DNA from: Bacteroidota bacterium
GTDB taxonomy: Bacteria; Bacteroidota; Bacteroidia; Flavobacteriales_F; PHOS-HE28
Direction: 5' to 3'
Assembly: GCA_014584605.1 (NCBI GenBank)
Contig: JACTMO010000042.1
Span: 1-64,000, forward strand
Length of the DNA: 64,000 bases
The translations under genes were made by a program, and so were the position numbers. Positions 1-9,298 of the stretch are shown here, piece after piece. The notes under the pieces were generated by a model. The model did not search any database, had not been told where the DNA came from, and worked only from the letters and a program-made list of their open reading frames with translations. Positions within the stretch are counted from its first letter, which is position 1. Each line of letters opens with the position of its first letter.

Positions 1-33
1 GCGACAAGGGACCTGAAAACGGTTGAAAACTCG

Positions 34-93
34 CCATCCCTTTTGTCCATTACCGCACATACGCTCCCAAAACACCATCCCTTTTGTCCATTA
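34..93. repeat. two exact 19-bp direct repeats, 41-bp period
   Basis: CCATCCCTTTTGTCCATTA occurs at 34-52 and again at 75-93, in a stretch visibly less GC-rich than the surrounding genes. On the minus strand each copy carries an ATG followed by the same five codons (M-D-K-R-D-G). The first frame (ATG at 91) ends after 13 codons in a TAA that overlaps the second ATG (at 50), and the second frame is still open at the window edge. It may be a duplicated 5' end of a leftward gene, or a pair of protein-binding sites. The remainder up to position 264 shows nothing I can support. Confidence 0.6.
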
Positions 94-264
94 TACCAAT
101 ATATCAGGAACGGCCGATCCTGACCAACCTCATATCCTATGTGCATTCCACGCCTTAGGCACTCGTTCTTCGAGGCGGCTCCGGGTCCGTTCCGGTCCGT
201 TCGCCCCGATCAGCGTGAACGGGTGCGTTCCATTACGTCCTATCGCAAAGCCCACGGGGGCGAA

Positions 265-2199
265 CTACGGCAGCTGCTCCTGGCGGGTCGCGGTGGGCAC
301 TCCTCCCCCGATGTTCACCAGGATGGGGTCCCGATCGTTGGACCCGCCCGCATACTTCACCTCGCCGTCCAGGTTCATGTCCGTGCCCAGGTATCCGCTC
401 ACGGTGGCGGTGGGAACGGCCCCACCCACGGCCACCAGGATGGGATCGCGGTCGTTGTTGCCGCCCGCATACCGGAGCCGGTCGTCGCTCAGGCAGTTCC
501 CGCCCCACATCACCAGGGTGCCACCGACATCCTTCAGCGCTTCGGTACCGAATGCCGTTATGCTGCCATCGGCAAGGTCGTAGGTGCGTTCGCCGATGCC
601 TATGTGCACCGGTTGGGCGGTCATCACGCCCAGGTGGTTACGATGCCTCACCGCCAGGTACCAGGGCCCGGGCGCCACGTCGAACCGCACAGGGCCGGTG
701 CCGTCCGTGGCCACCACATCGCCGTCGCGTTGCAGCAGGGCGCTCCGGGTGGCCACCACGGTCGCTGGATCATCGGCGTCGCGCAATTCCAGCACCACCC
801 AGTCCACTATGGCGTCCGGCCCGGTGACGGCCAGCACGGAGGCTGCCGCGCTTTCGCCCCCTCCCCCGCCGGCATGGGTGTAGCCCAGGCCGGTGTAGGG
901 CTCGGTGAGCGGGATCAGCCCCTGGGTCCGCAGGTCGTCGCGCATCAGGCCGTCCAGGGCCTGGTATGGCCCTTCCAGAAAGGCATGCACCCGCACCGCC
1001 ACCTTGGGACGCAGCAGGAACAGGCCCTCCCCGAAGGAGCTCACCGCCACCACCCCACTGCCGAAGAAGGGATAGTTGCCCCAGGCACCGTTGTACGTGG
1101 CCCCGTTGTTGGCCAGGTACGTGTCGAAGTGCGCCACCGGCGTCAGCGTGCCCGCGCTCACCCCGGTGGTGTCCAGCACCTGAAGCCCGCTGGTGTAATT
1201 GGCCTCGTACACCGAACCGCGATGCACGTAAAGGTTGTGGTCCACGCTGGGGTTGGGGCCGGTGTAGGCGCCCCGGAAGACCGGCGCGTCCACGTCCAGC
1301 AGGTCGAAGATCCGCGTCCGCGTTCCATGCCCGTAATAGCCCTCATCACCTTCGTCGTTCATCAACAGGTAGCGGTGGTCCTCGGTGAGCCAGCCCTGGT
1401 GGCTGATGCGCGCCCCGGCATAGGTGATGGTGGCCACCGTGCTCATGTCGGTCTTGTCGGTCACGTCCACGATGGTGATCTTGTCCGGGTTGCCGGAGTG
1501 GAAGTTGAAGCTCAGCTGTTTCCCTTGGTGGTCCGGATCGGGACCGGCGTAGGTGTACACCACGTTCTCGTGGATGTACCCGTCGGTGGTGTGGGTGCCG
1601 ACGAGCACCGGGGCCTGTGGGTCGCTGACGTCGAAGACCGTGAGCCCCCCGTTGTTGGTGCTGGTCGCGCCCACCGCGTACACATACGGGTGCTGCTTGT
1701 CGGCGTAAAGGGTGTGGCTGTTGCCGATCACGCCGGTCCACCCGTCCTCGGTGAAGGTGACCGGTGGGTTGGACACCGACCGCAGGCGCGTGAGGTCGAA
1801 CACCTGCAGACCATGCCCCGCCAGCTCCGAGCCGATGTAGCACCAGTTGCCGGCCACGTCCACGTCGCGCCAGAGGTTGCTGGTGGGAAAATGGCTCGGG
1901 AGGTTGCCGATGCGCACCGGGGCCGTCGGCACCGTGATGTCCACGAAGGCGGTGCCGTTGTTGAGCCCGATGAGGACGTACTCGTGCCCGGTGAGGCTGT
2001 CGGTCCAGCCCCACAGGTCGGCGGCGTTGGGCTGGGTGCCCGTTGCTCCCAGTTGCGCCAGGCTCAGGTGGGCCAGCAGGTCGATGTTGTTGCAGGGGTA
2101 AGCGCCTGCGTATCCGTTCACGCAGGGCGTCTGTCCCAGGGATGGCAAGGTGCACAGGGCCCCGGCCGCAAGGACCAGGAGATGGTTCCGAAGCAGCAT
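265..2199 (-). CDS. choice-of-anchor B family secreted protein with dockerin-like C-terminal repeats
   Basis: A 644-aa exported protein. Residues 1-22 are a signal peptide ending near SLGQ. The body (about 40-410) has repeated LVIVD-like beta-propeller blades (NGTAFVDITVP, LQVFDLTRLR, LTVFDVSDPQAPVLVG, ITIVDVTDKT, TRIFDLLDVD, LQVLDTTG), the hallmark of choice-of-anchor B proteins. A middle beta-rich segment follows. The last 70 residues hold two copies of an RYAGGNNDRDPIL / KYAGGSNDRDPIL unit separated by a DMNLDG calcium-loop-like motif, resembling a dockerin. No standard T9SS CTD is seen after it, so this tail may be the surface-attachment module. The gene lies 28 bp behind the T9SS cargo upstream and is probably co-transcribed from the promoter at 3044. 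The propeller family assignment is good; the biological role is unknown. Confidence 0.85.
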   Translation of the reverse strand: MLLRNHLLVLAAGALCTLPSLGQTPCVNGYAGAYPCNNIDLLAHLSLAQLGATGTQPNAADLWGWTDSLTGHEYVLIGLNNGTAFVDITVPTAPVRIGNLPSHFPTSNLWRDVDVAGNWCYIGSELAGHGLQVFDLTRLRSVSNPPVTFTEDGWTGVIGNSHTLYADKQHPYVYAVGATSTNNGGLTVFDVSDPQAPVLVGTHTTDGYIHENVVYTYAGPDPDHQGKQLSFNFHSGNPDKITIVDVTDKTDMSTVATITYAGARISHQGWLTEDHRYLLMNDEGDEGYYGHGTRTRIFDLLDVDAPVFRGAYTGPNPSVDHNLYVHRGSVYEANYTSGLQVLDTTGVSAGTLTPVAHFDTYLANNGATYNGAWGNYPFFGSGVVAVSSFGEGLFLLRPKVAVRVHAFLEGPYQALDGLMRDDLRTQGLIPLTEPYTGLGYTHAGGGGGESAAASVLAVTGPDAIVDWVVLELRDADDPATVVATRSALLQRDGDVVATDGTGPVRFDVAPGPWYLAVRHRNHLGVMTAQPVHIGIGERTYDLADGSITAFGTEALKDVGGTLVMWGGNCLSDDRLRYAGGNNDRDPILVAVGGAVPTATVSGYLGTDMNLDGEVKYAGGSNDRDPILVNIGGGVPTATRQEQLP

Positions 2200-2227
2200 G
2201 GGCTCGAGGTGTGCAGGGTGGACGAGG

Positions 2228-3010
2228 CTACCGCAGGACCACCCGTTCGGTGGTCAACTTCCCGTCGGCGTTGAGCCGCACCAGATAGGTACCCCGCTCC
2301 AGTCGGGAGGCGTCCGTCGCCAGGCGCACGGCCCCACGCCCCGTGATGCGCTCACTCCGCACCACGCGTCCGCTGCCATCCGTCCATTCCAGAACGGCAT
2401 CCTTCACGTCCACCGGGACCGTGAGGTCCAGCACGACCGTACCGGCGGCCGGGTTGGGATGTACCGCCATCCCTGCGGAAAGGGCGCCCTCGACACGTAC
2501 ACCCGTGTTCAACTGGTAGATGACACCGGTACGGTCCTGGCCGTTCAGCGAAACGTAGTAGTCGCCGTTGTTGTTGATGTCGCCGGTCCAGCTGTCGTTG
2601 ACGATCTCGAACATCGAGGTGCCGTTGATCACCGGGATGGTCATCAGGGTCACCTCGGTGCTGGCGGTCCAGCTCTGGCCGAAGGCGTTCAGGGCATTGG
2701 TGCCGAAGCCCGCGAAGATCTGGTAGCGGTAGCCGCCCGCATCCGCTTCAGGGCCCGATTTGATGATCGGCATATACTGGCTCACCGGCGCCACCTGGGC
2801 GATCTGGTCAAGGTTGGCACCGGAGGCGGCATCCCACCGGATGGTGAACACAATGCTGGAGAAGAACTCGTCGAAATCGGTATCGGGGCGCACCCGTACC
2901 TCGAGTTGACCGGCACCGTCGTCCACGAGGGTGATGTCCACCATCGGCAACTGGGCCGGGACCAGGGTGGAGAAGAGCACGGCGAAAGAGGCGAGGATGG
3001 AACGCATCAT
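2228..3010 (-). CDS. secreted protein with T9SS type A sorting domain
   Basis: A 260-aa protein if started at the ATG at 3010 (a second ATG follows immediately). This start places a signal peptide (MMRSILASFAVLFSTLVPAQ) at the N-terminus and lies 33 bp after a -7 box; upstream in-frame codons lie within or before that box. Residues about 25-170 are a beta-rich domain of cohesin-like or general Bacteroidota surface type, with no enzymatic motif. The last 75 residues (VHPNPAAGTVVLDL to GTYLVRLNADGKLTTERVVLR) are a typical T9SS type A C-terminal signal, so export through the outer membrane with tail cleavage is expected. It heads a two-gene unit with the choice-of-anchor B gene. Confidence 0.8.
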   Translation of the reverse strand: MMRSILASFAVLFSTLVPAQLPMVDITLVDDGAGQLEVRVRPDTDFDEFFSSIVFTIRWDAASGANLDQIAQVAPVSQYMPIIKSGPEADAGGYRYQIFAGFGTNALNAFGQSWTASTEVTLMTIPVINGTSMFEIVNDSWTGDINNNGDYYVSLNGQDRTGVIYQLNTGVRVEGALSAGMAVHPNPAAGTVVLDLTVPVDVKDAVLEWTDGSGRVVRSERITGRGAVRLATDASRLERGTYLVRLNADGKLTTERVVLR

Positions 3011-3043
3011 GTTCGGAATTGCCGATGGTCTGTACCGGCGTTC

Positions 3044-3051
3044 CAAAAGTA
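3044..3051 (-). promoter_or_regulatory. Bacteroidota -7 promoter box TACTTTTG
   Basis: Minus-strand TACTTTTG matches the TAnnTTTG consensus. It lies 33 bp before the ATG at 3010 and between the converging end of the methyltransferase-like gene and the T9SS cargo gene. Confidence 0.6.
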
Positions 3052-3073
3052 GGGCATATGACCGGCCTGGACC

Positions 3074-3510
3074 CTACCAGAGCCCAGGTAACAGACGAGC
3101 CCGCCCGTGCATTCGACGGATGCGCTCGGGATAGCGCTCGTTGAGGGCCCTTTCCTCCAACCGCACCTTGGCCACGATCACCGGAAGCAGGAGGCCGGCG
3201 CAGAGGGTGTGCCCCCCGAGGGGCGGGGTGGAGCCCAGTGCGGCGGCGGCCATGAGCACGGCCAGGTACATGGGATGGCGCACCAGGCGGTACGGACCAC
3301 GCAGCACGAGCGCACCCCCGGTCCTGGGCTCCGGGAAGACGCTGAAGGTGCGCCGGCCCATGACCAGTACGGCATGGATCACCAGGACCAGGGAGGCCAC
3401 CAGCAACGCCATCCGCCAGGGACCCAGCACGGCCCAGGGGGTCAGGTACGCCAGCACGGCCAGCAGGGCGAACTGCGCCACCACCAGGGCGACCGAGCGC
3501 GAGGGGTGCC

Positions 3511-3514
<4 letters not shown>
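3074..3514 (-). CDS. isoprenylcysteine/phospholipid methyltransferase-like integral membrane protein
   Basis: A 146-aa membrane protein started at GTG 3514, whose GTGA overlaps the MoxR stop codon. Longer upstream frames would overlap most of the MoxR gene and lack membrane character. Three to four hydrophobic helices are visible (VALVVAQFALLAVL, MALLVASLVLVIHAVLV, PMYLAVLMAAAALG, TLCAGLLLPVIVAKV). The segment RGPYRLVRHPMYLAV is the R-x-P-x-x-x-x-R-H-P-x-Y signature of the ICMT/PEMT methyltransferase superfamily, and the C-terminal ..RLEERALNERYPE.. is also typical (E-R-x-L-x-x-x-Y). S-adenosylmethionine-dependent methylation of a lipid or prenylated substrate is inferred from the family; the substrate is unknown. 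Translational coupling to the MoxR gene is likely. Confidence 0.7.
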
Positions 3515-4479
<965 letters not shown>

Positions 4480-4487
4480 GGGGGGTG

Positions 4488-4495
4488 CGAAAGTA
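4488..4495 (-). promoter_or_regulatory. -7 promoter box TACTTTCG of the MoxR gene
   Basis: Minus-strand TACTTTCG lies in the 31-bp gap after the SurA-like gene and only 8 bp before the MoxR ATG, which suggests a very short or absent 5' leader. Confidence 0.6.
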
Positions 4496-4510
4496 CCGTG
4501 TTCGCCGGGG

Positions 4511-5875
4511 TCATTCGCCTTTGGCGATGTTCCACTCCTGCAGGAACGGGCATCCGGCGTAGGCCGGGTCCACCCGGATGTAGGTGTCCGCCAGCTTCAA
4601 CCGCACCCAGTCGTCCACGGCCTTGGTGCGAAGCCTCCCCTCGGTGGCCTTCAGCAGCAGCTGGTAGTCGTCCTTCAGGTTGGCCCGGTGCGGCTCGGTG
4701 CGGCGCAGCAGCTTGATGATGCGGAAACTACGCGTGCCGTCCTCGGCGGTGATCACCGCCGGGTCGCTCACCTCCTGCACGGCCAGCTTGTCCACCACGA
4801 AGAAGGTCTGCTGGTCCAGGTCACCGACCGACCAGCGTGCGCTGTTCCCATCGGGTTCGATGACGATGCCGTTGGACGACCTGGACTCCTCGTCGTCGCT
4901 GAACTCCCCGGCGGCGGCCCCGAAGTCCAGCGCCCCGCTCCGGATCAGGGTGGCGAGGCTGTCCAGGAAGCGGCGTGCGGCCATCATATCGTCATTGCCC
5001 ACCTGGGGTTTCACCAGGATGTGCCTGGCGTTGTACTGCTCCCCGCGGCGCTCGATGAGCTGCATGAAGTGGTATCCGAAGCTGGTCTTGAACACCTGGC
5101 TCACCTCGCCCTCCTTGAGGCTCATGGCCACGGCATCGAACTCGGGCACCATGGCCCCCAGCGGCACCAGACCGAGCTCCCCGCAGTTGCTGGCCGACCC
5201 GGGATCCTCGCTGTAGAGCACGGCCAGCGTGCAAAAGTCCTTCTCGCCGGTGACCACGCTCTCGCGGAAGCCCTCGATGCGGCGCCGCACGCGGCCGTCC
5301 TCGGCATCGCTCACCCGCGGGGTGCGCACGATCTGGGCGAACTCCACCTGCACGTTGATGTAGGGCAGGCTGTCCGGGGGGATCTGCCGGTAGAAACGTT
5401 CGACGTCGCGGGGGGCTACACGGACCTCGCCTGACACCTGCCCCTCCATGCGCTGCACCAGAAGCTGTTGCTGCACCTGGTCGTGGAAGTCGTCCTTGAT
5501 CTCGGCGATGGACTTGCCGTAGAACTCCTCGAGCTTCTCCTGCGAGCCGAGCTGCATGATGAAGTAGCGGATCCGGCGGTCCAGTTCGGCATTCACCTGG
5601 CCCTCGTCCACCATCACGCTGTCGAGCATGGCCTGGTCCAGGAGCATGCGCTCGTAAAGCAGCCCGCGGAGCTCTTCGCAGGTGTTCGCCCGGGTGACCG
5701 GTTGGCCGTTCTGCTTCAACTGTTCCTGGCGGCCCTGTAGATCACTGAGCAACACCACTTCGCGGCCCACCACGCCCACGATGGCATCCACCACCTCGGC
5801 CACGGGTTGCGCATGGCCGGCGGTCGCCAGCACCAGCATGGTGGCCAGGGCGGAAAGGGTCCGGTCAGTGCGCAT
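4511..5875 (-). CDS. SurA-like periplasmic peptidyl-prolyl isomerase with two parvulin domains
   Basis: A 454-aa protein starting at ATG 5875, chosen because MRTDRTLSALATMLVLATAGHAQ is a good signal peptide; the start lies 11 bp inside the end of the preceding gene. After a SurA N-domain (VVDAIVGVVGREVVLLSDLQGR, about 27-150) come two parvulin domains. The first (VQVEFAQIVRTP to FGYHFMQLIERR) has the conserved ..LGLVPLGAMVPEFDAVAMSLKEGEVSQVFKT.. pattern; the second begins at YNARHILVKP and is more divergent. SurA-type chaperones escort unfolded outer-membrane proteins through the periplasm. It is the last of three consecutive parvulin-family genes. Confidence 0.88.
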   Translation of the reverse strand: MRTDRTLSALATMLVLATAGHAQPVAEVVDAIVGVVGREVVLLSDLQGRQEQLKQNGQPVTRANTCEELRGLLYERMLLDQAMLDSVMVDEGQVNAELDRRIRYFIMQLGSQEKLEEFYGKSIAEIKDDFHDQVQQQLLVQRMEGQVSGEVRVAPRDVERFYRQIPPDSLPYINVQVEFAQIVRTPRVSDAEDGRVRRRIEGFRESVVTGEKDFCTLAVLYSEDPGSASNCGELGLVPLGAMVPEFDAVAMSLKEGEVSQVFKTSFGYHFMQLIERRGEQYNARHILVKPQVGNDDMMAARRFLDSLATLIRSGALDFGAAAGEFSDDEESRSSNGIVIEPDGNSARWSVGDLDQQTFFVVDKLAVQEVSDPAVITAEDGTRSFRIIKLLRRTEPHRANLKDDYQLLLKATEGRLRTKAVDDWVRLKLADTYIRVDPAYAGCPFLQEWNIAKGE

Positions 5876-6725
5876 GGATGTCCCCATTGGCCAGGGCTTG
5901 GCGGTAAAGATCGTCACGCATCCGGGCGATCAGCTTCACCTTGCGCTGGTTGAGCACGATGGAGCGGATGTCCTCGGCCACCAGGGCCAGCGGCGGCTCA
6001 GCACCGGCCGTGCGCAGTTCCAGGACCTCCACGAAGAAGGTACCGCTGCTATCGGGCAGCACCAGCCGTCGGCCGGCCTGCAGGTCCCTTGTGGGAAGGT
6101 CCGCAGCCACCGGGACCTGCGCGGCGAACTGCTCCCTGGTGGCCCAGGCAGGACCGGGATCGTTGATGGGAATGTCCCTTCCGGCCAGCCAGAGCTCCAA
6201 CTGGTGCAATTCGTCCGGCCCGGCCTTGGTGAACCAGCGCTCCACCTGGCGCAGCTCCCGGGGATCGCCCGGGGCGACCTTGAACCAGCGCGCACGCAGG
6301 ATGTCCTCGCGCAGGGCGAAATCCTTGCGGTTGCCTTCGTAGTGCTGCTGCAACTGCTGTTCGGTGACCACGGTGTCCAGCTTCTGCTTCACCACGGCCT
6401 GCTCGTAGGCGAAGATGATGAGGGAGTTGCGGTAGTCGTCGATCCGGGCCTCCACGTCCATGCGGACGTCGGGCAGGTTGCGCTCGGCACTGGCCAGCAG
6501 CACCTGTTCACGCAGCCAGTTGTCCACGAAGCTGCGGGCCAGGGCTGCGCTATCGGCCGGGGCTGCATCCACAGGCACCACCTGCCGCAGGTCGCTCCAG
6601 TACAAGGTGTGGCCGTAGGCCTCGGCGACGGGCGGATCGGCGGTGTCCTGCTCCGGGCCACAGCCCACCACCGGCGCCCAGCAGATCAGCACGGCATGCA
6701 GCGCAAGGCGGGTGCGACGGTGCAA
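5865..6725 (-). CDS. PPIase-like periplasmic lipoprotein
   Basis: A 286-aa protein. The start is TTG at 6725, 3 bp after the stop of the preceding PPIase; it gives an Arg-rich n-region and a lipobox (APVVGC), so the mature protein is predicted to be lipid-anchored at Cys22. The N-terminal region resembles the SurA/PrsA helical domain (ARSFVDNWLREQVLLASAERNL; a 'peptidylprolyl isomerase' N-domain), but I do not see a clear parvulin catalytic core in the C-terminal half. Proteins of this type occur between the two real parvulins in other Bacteroidota and are annotated as PPIases by context. It is probably a folding accessory for outer-membrane proteins. It overlaps the downstream SurA-like gene by 11 bp. 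Confidence 0.75.
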   Translation of the reverse strand: MHRRTRLALHAVLICWAPVVGCGPEQDTADPPVAEAYGHTLYWSDLRQVVPVDAAPADSAALARSFVDNWLREQVLLASAERNLPDVRMDVEARIDDYRNSLIIFAYEQAVVKQKLDTVVTEQQLQQHYEGNRKDFALREDILRARWFKVAPGDPRELRQVERWFTKAGPDELHQLELWLAGRDIPINDPGPAWATREQFAAQVPVAADLPTRDLQAGRRLVLPDSSGTFFVEVLELRTAGAEPPLALVAEDIRSIVLNQRKVKLIARMRDDLYRQALANGDIHAH

Positions 6726-6728
6726 GTG

Positions 6729-8879
6729 TCAGCGGATGGAATAGAGCACGTCCTTGTTGACACGCACCTCGTACTTGCCCCGCAGTTCCTTGATCCAATC
6801 CTTCTCCAGCTGGTCCTGGTAGGCCGCCGTGATCAGGCCGCGCGCCTCGTCCATGGTCTTGGGCGTGGCCGGCAGCACCTCCTGCAGATCGACCATCAGC
6901 ACCCGGCCGTCCACGTTAAAGTTGTCCGAGAGGCCCACGTTGACGATGCCTTTGAGGAAGGGCTTCTCCTCGGCCGTCCAGACGCCGTTGACATGCTCCA
7001 GGTCGAGCGCGGAGGCCTTGGTGAGCTCGGCCTGTATATCGGCACCACGCTTGCCCTTCTTGTACAGGGCGCGGGCCTTCCTGGCCACCTCGGCGTTGGC
7101 GCAGGAGTACAGGTCCGCCTTGTACCGCGTATCCCACATGTGATCGCGTTCGTGGGCCTTGTGGTAGGCCAGCAATCCGGTGGTGTCCTTCACGGCCTTG
7201 CTCCACACCTTCTGGTCGGTGAGCTCGAAGAGCAGGATGCCGTCGCGGTACTCCTTCATCAACAGGCGGAACTCGGGATACTTCTCCTCCAGCCGGCCGT
7301 CCTCGAACTCCATCAGCTTGTCGTCGGAGAACTGCTGGAAGCGCTCCTCGACATAGTCCGCGAAGGAGCGACCGGCCTCGCGGCGTTGCTTGTCCTTGAG
7401 GTAGGCCAGGAAGTCGGCCTGCGTGTACGAGCGGCCATCGATGGTGAACACCGGCTTGGTGAGCCTGGCGGCCTTGGCGGGATCGGGGCTCCAGCCCTCA
7501 TGCACATCACGCACCACCACGGTGTCCGACGGGGTCTGGGCGAGGTCGTCGTGCTTGCGGCTGCGCACGTTCACCAGCTTGCCGTCCTTGATGGTGCCGT
7601 TGATCTCGCGTTTGTAACGGCCGTCCTTGCGCACTTGGGGGCCTTCCACGACATCCTTCCGGATGAGGGTGTCCAGGACCTGTGCGCCCTTGCGGAAGAT
7701 GGTGCTGTCCAGCAGGGCCGTCACGGCCTTCACGGCCTTGGGATCGGCCTTGTAGTGATAGGTGCTGCGCAATTCGCTGAGGAAGGCGCGGCGGGTGATG
7801 TCGGCCCTGCTGTCCCGGCTGATGCGGGTCTTCAGGTCGGCCTTGGCCTGGTCGTAGGTGGGCGGCGGAACGGCATCGAGCCGTTTGACGACGTGCCAGC
7901 CGTAGCGGGTCTTGAAAGGTGCGCTCACCTCGTCGTTGGCCTTGAGCTTGAAAGCCACGTCCTCGAACTCCTCGATCATCTTGCCCGTGCCGAACTGGGG
8001 CAGCTCGCCTCCCTTGGTGCTGGAGCTCTCGTCCTCGCTGTACTTCAGTGCGGCCTCGGCGAAGGGGATGGCGCCGGAGGTCACCTGCTGGTGGATCTCG
8101 CGGATGCGGCGCTCGGTATCGGCCTGGCGCTCCGGGGTGGCGTCGCTGGCGGAGCGCAACATGATGTGCGCCACCTTCACCTGGCCACGTGCCGGCCGCT
8201 TGTCCACGACCTTGATGATATGATAGCCGAAGCGGGTGCGCACCGGCTGGCTCAACTGGCCCACGGGCGTGTTGTACACTGCGGTCTCGAAGGGATAGAC
8301 CATCTGTAGGGCGCTGAACCAGCCCAGGTCTCCCCCGTTGTTCTGCGCGCTGGGGTCGTCGCTGCCGCCCTTGCTCCTGGCCACGGTGGCGAAGTCCTCA
8401 CCCTTGGCCACGCGGTCCCGCAGGGCCATGATCCGCTTCCAGGCCGCCGCCGTGTCCTCCGGGGAGGCTTCCTCGCCCACCTGCACCAGGATGTGCGAGG
8501 CGCGCATCTCCGACTGCGAGCGGTCGTAGGCCTCGCGGATCAGCTGGTCGTTCAGCTCCCGGTCGATCAGGTAGGGCCGTGCCAGTTGCTTGCGGTAACC
8601 GTCAAGCTCGGCGCGGAACTTGGCCACCGTGTCCATGCCCAGCACCTCGGCCTCGCGCACCTTCAACTTGTAATTGATGAAGAGGTCCAGGTACTCGTCC
8701 AAGGCCTGCTGGGTGACGGGCGCGTCCTTGTTGTTCTTCTTGTAGATGGCCTCGAACTCGCTGCGACCCACCGGCCTGCCGTCCACGGTCATCACCACCG
8801 GATCGGCGGAGCCGTCCTGCGCCATTGCCGCACCGGCCAGCATCAGGCCGGTGATCAGTACGAACTTCCTCATTTCCAT
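6729..8879 (-). CDS. PrsA/SurA-like peptidyl-prolyl isomerase, tandem parvulin domains
   Basis: A 716-aa periplasmic protein. ATG 8879 (or the in-frame ATG at 8873) gives the signal peptide MRKFVLITGLMLAGAAMAQ. After an N-terminal helical domain (about 20-120), two parvulin domains follow: MRASHILVQVGEEAS to GYHIIKVVDKRPARG and VKVAHIMLRSASDAT to GYGWHVVKRL-like RYGWHVVKRL, each with the (A/S)HI-L start and F/YG-(Y/W)H-(I/V)-(I/V)K end that define the family. The long C-terminal half is helical and charged, and is seen in Bacteroidota members of this size. The role is folding of envelope proteins. It is the first gene of the three-gene folding operon, preceded by a -7 box at 8908-8915. Confidence 0.88.
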   Translation of the reverse strand: MEMRKFVLITGLMLAGAAMAQDGSADPVVMTVDGRPVGRSEFEAIYKKNNKDAPVTQQALDEYLDLFINYKLKVREAEVLGMDTVAKFRAELDGYRKQLARPYLIDRELNDQLIREAYDRSQSEMRASHILVQVGEEASPEDTAAAWKRIMALRDRVAKGEDFATVARSKGGSDDPSAQNNGGDLGWFSALQMVYPFETAVYNTPVGQLSQPVRTRFGYHIIKVVDKRPARGQVKVAHIMLRSASDATPERQADTERRIREIHQQVTSGAIPFAEAALKYSEDESSSTKGGELPQFGTGKMIEEFEDVAFKLKANDEVSAPFKTRYGWHVVKRLDAVPPPTYDQAKADLKTRISRDSRADITRRAFLSELRSTYHYKADPKAVKAVTALLDSTIFRKGAQVLDTLIRKDVVEGPQVRKDGRYKREINGTIKDGKLVNVRSRKHDDLAQTPSDTVVVRDVHEGWSPDPAKAARLTKPVFTIDGRSYTQADFLAYLKDKQRREAGRSFADYVEERFQQFSDDKLMEFEDGRLEEKYPEFRLLMKEYRDGILLFELTDQKVWSKAVKDTTGLLAYHKAHERDHMWDTRYKADLYSCANAEVARKARALYKKGKRGADIQAELTKASALDLEHVNGVWTAEEKPFLKGIVNVGLSDNFNVDGRVLMVDLQEVLPATPKTMDEARGLITAAYQDQLEKDWIKELRGKYEVRVNKDVLYSIR

Positions 8880-8907
8880 CACAGTATGCATCACAGTTGA
8901 AGGGTCG

Positions 8908-8915
8908 CAAATGTA
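8908..8915 (-). promoter_or_regulatory. -7 promoter box TACATTTG of the folding-factor operon
   Basis: Minus-strand TACATTTG lies 28 bp before the ATG at 8879 and is followed by no other gene until the three PPIase genes. Confidence 0.6.
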
Positions 8916-8951
8916 ACCGGTTCGCCTCAGGGAACACCCGGTTCTGCATGC

Positions 8952-8984
8952 AAAAAAACCTGAACAAGACACCGGCGACCGGTG
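8952..8984 (-). terminator. weak candidate terminator hairpin plus T-tract
   Basis: On the minus strand CACCGG-TCG-CCGGTG (8984 to 8970) is followed 11 bases later by seven T (8958 to 8952), downstream of the secreted-protein gene ending at 9299. The stem is short and the T-run distant, so the call is tentative. The rest of the 8985-9298 gap contains a 13-bp palindrome CCGGTTCAACCGG at 9089-9101 but no supportable gene. Confidence 0.3.
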
Positions 8985-9298
8985 CGGGGGCGTCCTTGGT
9001 GCAGCTGGATCGGGCCAGCCAGGGACCTTCCGCCAGCTTCCGCAGCCTGCCGGCGCATCGGCAGCCCAGGTTCCCCGGGTCTCCCGGACCGGTTCAACCG
9101 GAATGTTCATCGGCGGGCCATCGACGGAGCAGGGAGGCGCCCCTGGGCAGCGGGATGGCTTGAGGCCAATGCGCAAGGATGGGCGGATGGAGCGTCCATG
9201 CATCGCTCCCCTGCCCATCCTCGCTCCTACCCTTGTCCTCGTCCGTTCCCTTGCCGTTCCGCGCAGGTACCGCCGTCCCGACGGACCATCGCTCTACT

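Noticed and set aside
139-2274. Long plus-strand open frame opposite the choice-of-anchor B gene
   Set aside because: Histidine/valine/glycine-rich translation without any domain; it is a mirror of the minus-strand gene caused by high GC third positions.
5682-8309. 875-codon plus-strand open frame over the PPIase genes
   Set aside because: Composition typical of antisense of GC-rich genes (V, L, H, G); the minus strand encodes complete parvulin proteins with all motifs.
8985-9110. tRNA- or tmRNA-like pieces (GCAGCTGGAT, GGTTCAA) in the intergenic region
   Set aside because: The D-arm-like and T-arm-like pieces are over 80 bases apart, with no acceptor stem, anticodon arm or CCA in register.
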